Source: Pseudomonadota bacterium (lineage in GTDB: Bacteria > Pseudomonadota > Alphaproteobacteria > Caulobacterales > Aquidulcibacteraceae). From it: a DNA stretch of 8,541 nucleotides. Position 1 is the first letter of the stretch. Every line of letters starts with the position of its first letter. The stretch spans positions 1 through 8,541 of the forward strand of contig JAEWNX010000250.1 of assembly GCA_023461135.1 (NCBI GenBank), in the 5' to 3' direction. Shown in pieces: positions 6,136-8,541 of this stretch. Below the pieces are notes generated by a model. That model did not search any database. It was given only the letters and a program-made list of their open reading frames with translations, and was not told the origin of the DNA. Position numbers and translations under genes: made by a program.

Positions 6136-6234
6136 GCTACACAAAATGCTACACATACCCAAGGGCGCGGCGCGTTAAGCGTTTGAATTTCTTCATGCAG
6201 ACAAGCCCCGCGGAAATTCCCTCCCTCTCCGCCA
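6136..6234 (+). repeat. Element end B: attR-like segment ending in tRNA-Ser-like 3' end
   Basis: The segment holds GCTACAC twice (6136-6142 and 6148-6154), again 12 bases apart, then GCGGCGCGTTAAGCGTTTGA with TTTCTT (6167-6193). It ends in AAATTCCCTCCCTCTCCGCC plus A (6214-6234). It is homologous to 5036-5127. The terminal CTCTCCGCCA is what the acceptor strand and CCA of a bacterial tRNA-Ser gene look like. Tyrosine integrases commonly use tRNA 3' ends as attachment sites, leaving such a fragment at the far end of the island. No intact tRNA is present in the window; it would be expected upstream, on the same strand. Confidence 0.6.
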
Positions 6235-6337
6235 GATTCTTCAAATAATACCTTGTGAAATCGAGGCCTAAGCTTGGTCGCTTGGGCCAAATTTTGAGCC
6301 CGCCGCGTGCCTTGTGATTGCCCCGCGATTTGTTCGA
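6235..6337. other. Intergenic spacer between island end and ATPase gene
   Basis: These 103 bases carry no gene. Weak inverted pairs such as GGGC/GCCC around 6285-6302 could form a small hairpin, but none has a T run convincing enough to call as the terminator of the minus-strand ATPase gene ending at 6338. Confidence 0.4.
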
Positions 6338-8541
6338 CTAGTCCGTGGTTCGCCATCTTCGTGAGAACACCGCGCAAACACCGACCGCCAAGGGGGCTGC
6401 CAATGACAGCGCGAGCAGACGAGAGCTAGGTAGAGCCACCGCAAAGGCTTGCGCGAACCCGGAGACCGAGAAGATCAGGGTCAGGATCAGCGCCACTCCG
6501 CCTGTGATGGCCCAAAACACGCGCCGGTGCCGCGCCAGAAGGCCGCCGCTCGCCATGGAGTCCGCGAGCGCGAGCGCGAGATTGCCGAGGACCAGCGCGA
6601 TAAAAGCGGCTCCGCGCGCTTCATCTTCAGAACGGCCAACAAGCGCCCAGCTGTAGAGCGCCAGGACGGCGATTAGCAGCAACGCCCCCTGCAACATCGC
6701 CGTTCTGATTTGCGCCGTGCCGAATAGCGGTTCGTCCTTTCGCCGCGGCGGCCTCTGCATGGCCCGCACTTCGCTTCGTTCGGCTTCGAACACGAGTGCG
6801 CATGTGGGATCGATCACCAACTCCATCAGCATGACGTGCATCGGGAACAGCAAAGGCGGCTGGCCCAACAGGATTGGCGCCAGCGCAAGGCCTGCGATCG
6901 GGATATGAATCGCGGTGATGTAGGTGAGCGCATTGCGCAGATTGCTGAAAATCCGCCGGCCGAGGCGAATGCCGCCGACGATCGAAGCGAAGCTGTCGTC
7001 AAGGAGAACGAGGTCCGAAGCTTCACGCGCCACATCGGTGCCGCGCCGTCCCATGGCGATGCCAACGTGAGCCGCCTCAAGCGCCGGCGCATCATTCACA
7101 CCGTCGCCAGTCATGGCGACCACCTCGCCGTTCGCGCGTAACGCCTCTACGAGGAGCAACTTCTGCTGCGGGGCTATGCGCGCGAACACGCGAATCTCGC
7201 GCAGGCGCTCGCGCAGTGTAGGCAAAGGCAGGTCGGCGACATCCGCGCCGGTGAGCACGCCTGCGCGGGTGTCGATCCCCGCCGCGCGCGCGATCGCCGC
7301 TGCTGTGGCAGGGTGATCGCCCGTGATCATGACGACTTTGATGCCGGCGCGTTGCGCCTCCGCCAGCGCGGCAGAAGCATTTGCCCGCAGCGGGTCGAGA
7401 AAGCCGATTAAACAGACGAATGAGAACCGAAGGTCTTCAGGCTCACCGGCAAAATCACGCGGCGCATTGGCGGACGCTACGCCGAGGACACGTAGCCCGT
7501 CCTCGGCAAATTCCGCGATTGCAGCATGCAAAACAGCAATCTGTTCGTCGCTGAGGCGGCAGAGTGCGAAGATCGCCTCGGGCGCTCCCTTCGCCGCAAC
7601 CTCGCCGTCGCCCTCCTTTGACTTCCACAATTGCACCACAGCGAGTCTGCCACTCTGGAGCGGCCACGTTTGTTCTGGCTCCCGTTCCGCTAACGGCGCC
7701 AACGCATCGACCGCGCGATCCATTGGATCGACCGGACGAGCCGCAGAAGCCAGGCGCGCAACTCGCAGCGCCTTCGAGACAGCATCGTCCGGCGCGTCAT
7801 TCTCGCGGATGTCATGGCGATGGCCGCCAATCCACAACCGCGCGACTCTCATCCGGTTCTCAGTGAGCGTCCCAGTCTTATCCACGCACAGTACGCTGGC
7901 GGCGCCCAACGTCTCGATCACGGCGCTGCGGCGCACCAGTACGCGATGGGTCGCCAGCCGCCACGCGCCCAGCGCCATGAACACGGCGAGCACCATCGGA
8001 AACTCTTCCGGGATGAGGGCAATCGCGACAGTTATGCCGGCGAGGACGCCGCCCACCCAATCCTCGCGCAGGGCGCCATAAGCGACCGCAACGATTACAC
8101 AGAATGCGATCGCCACGAGGCCGAGCAAACCCACAAGTCGGCCGGCGGTCTTCTGCAATGGCGTTGGCTCTTGTTTGATGTCTGCGAGAGATGCGCCGAT
8201 GCGACCGAGCGCCGAACGTGCGCCCGTGCGGGTTACGCGCGCCGCTCCTTGTCCGCGGACGATAAGACTTCCAGAAAAGAGAAACGGGCTCTCCTCAGCG
8301 CCTGGCTCGGTGGCCGGTGCAAAGGTCTCTCCGAGAAACGCGCGGCGTTTTGTGACCGGGGCGGATTCTCCCGTGAGCGCGGACTCATCTATGCTCAGCA
8401 CTTCGGCGCTCAGCAGCAGCGCATCGGCGGCGACGCGCTCCCCCTCACCCACGAGCATCATATCTCCAGGGACGAGCTCGCGCGCTGGAATGCGCTTTTG
8501 CGCGCCGTCGCGGACCACGCGCGCGTGGGGCTGCGCCAGTT
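6338..8541 (-). CDS. P-type cation-transporting ATPase, C-terminal 734 aa (partial)
   Basis: This is an ion pump of the inner membrane that forms a phosphoaspartate intermediate. Numbering from the GTG codon at 8518, it shows the actuator loop TGES (49-52) and M4 motif PEEFP (170-174). It also has the phosphorylation site DKTGTLT (Asp213), nucleotide-binding KGAPE (310-314), TGDHP (399-403) and hinge TGDGVND (470-476). Hydrophobic segments M5-M10 (about 531-715) form a cation-ATPase C-terminal domain. The frame stays open to the right edge (LAQPHAR before the GTG), so the true start lies outside and the GTG is not the start. Missing are M1, M2 and the first part of the actuator. P2 calcium pumps usually have PEGLP in M4; PEEFP marks a bacterial subgroup, and the transported ion cannot be fixed here. 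It has no heavy-metal CPC motif. High GC codon use suggests native chromosome. Confidence 0.95.
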   Translation of the reverse strand, partial: LAQPHARVVRDGAQKRIPARELVPGDMMLVGEGERVAADALLLSAEVLSIDESALTGESAPVTKRRAFLGETFAPATEPGAEESPFLFSGSLIVRGQGAARVTRTGARSALGRIGASLADIKQEPTPLQKTAGRLVGLLGLVAIAFCVIVAVAYGALREDWVGGVLAGITVAIALIPEEFPMVLAVFMALGAWRLATHRVLVRRSAVIETLGAASVLCVDKTGTLTENRMRVARLWIGGHRHDIRENDAPDDAVSKALRVARLASAARPVDPMDRAVDALAPLAEREPEQTWPLQSGRLAVVQLWKSKEGDGEVAAKGAPEAIFALCRLSDEQIAVLHAAIAEFAEDGLRVLGVASANAPRDFAGEPEDLRFSFVCLIGFLDPLRANASAALAEAQRAGIKVVMITGDHPATAAAIARAAGIDTRAGVLTGADVADLPLPTLRERLREIRVFARIAPQQKLLLVEALRANGEVVAMTGDGVNDAPALEAAHVGIAMGRRGTDVAREASDLVLLDDSFASIVGGIRLGRRIFSNLRNALTYITAIHIPIAGLALAPILLGQPPLLFPMHVMLMELVIDPTCALVFEAERSEVRAMQRPPRRKDEPLFGTAQIRTAMLQGALLLIAVLALYSWALVGRSEDEARGAAFIALVLGNLALALADSMASGGLLARHRRVFWAITGGVALILTLIFSVSGFAQAFAVALPSSRLLALSLAAPLAVGVCAVFSRRWRTTD

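Noticed and set aside
6205..6234. Complete tRNA gene
   Set aside because: Only a 3' acceptor-like stretch is present; D arm, anticodon arm and the 5' half of the T arm are missing.
6066..6377. 103-codon minus-strand frame across the island end
   Set aside because: It overlaps the ends of two better genes and the att-like segment; no start signal or family resemblance was seen.
7323..8081. 252-codon + strand frame
   Set aside because: It is antisense to the conserved ATPase and is made of Ala/Ser/Arg-rich shadow residues.

Overview
The window looks like the right-hand end of a genomic island next to a conserved chromosomal gene in a high-GC proteobacterium. An alphaproteobacterium is my best guess, from base composition and codon use only; there is no ribosomal RNA or complete tRNA here to prove it.

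Layout. Positions 1-1701 hold two co-directional genes of unknown function (120-809 and 877-1701, + strand). Facing them on the minus strand is a gene for an unrecognised protein with a cysteine cluster (1795-2382). A 430-base divergent intergenic region (2383-2812) follows, unusually rich in inverted repeats. It leads into a three-gene + strand set: an 89-residue zinc-ribbon protein (2813-3082), a 447-residue reverse transcriptase (3115-4458) and a 176-residue unknown protein (4495-5025), with gaps of only 32 and 36 bases. The reverse transcriptase keeps palm motifs A and B, but its catalytic motif C reads YSDN where YxDD is normal. This set is the best candidate for an undescribed system, possibly a defence-type reverse transcriptase with a structured upstream RNA. 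That role is inference.

The right end of the island. Two related segments of about 95 bases (5036-5127 and 6136-6234) lie in direct orientation. Each has two GCTACAC copies 12 bases apart, then a shared GCGG-GCGT-AAG-GTTTGA-TTT block, then an AAATTCCCT element. The second copy ends in CTCTCCGCCA, like the 3' end of a tRNA-Ser gene. I read them as two tandem ends (attR-type junctions) of elements integrated by a tyrosine recombinase. Between them is one gene, for a membrane-anchored protein (5366-6133) with its own candidate promoter.

From 6338 to the right edge, on the minus strand, is a P2-like P-type cation-transporting ATPase whose N-terminus lies outside the window. Its very GC-rich codons and conserved family suggest native chromosome, so the island boundary is probably near 6234.

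How the genes work together: only the zinc-ribbon/RT/unknown set has spacing tight enough to argue for shared transcription and function. The 120-809 and 877-1701 genes may form a second small operon. Nothing links the ATPase to the island.
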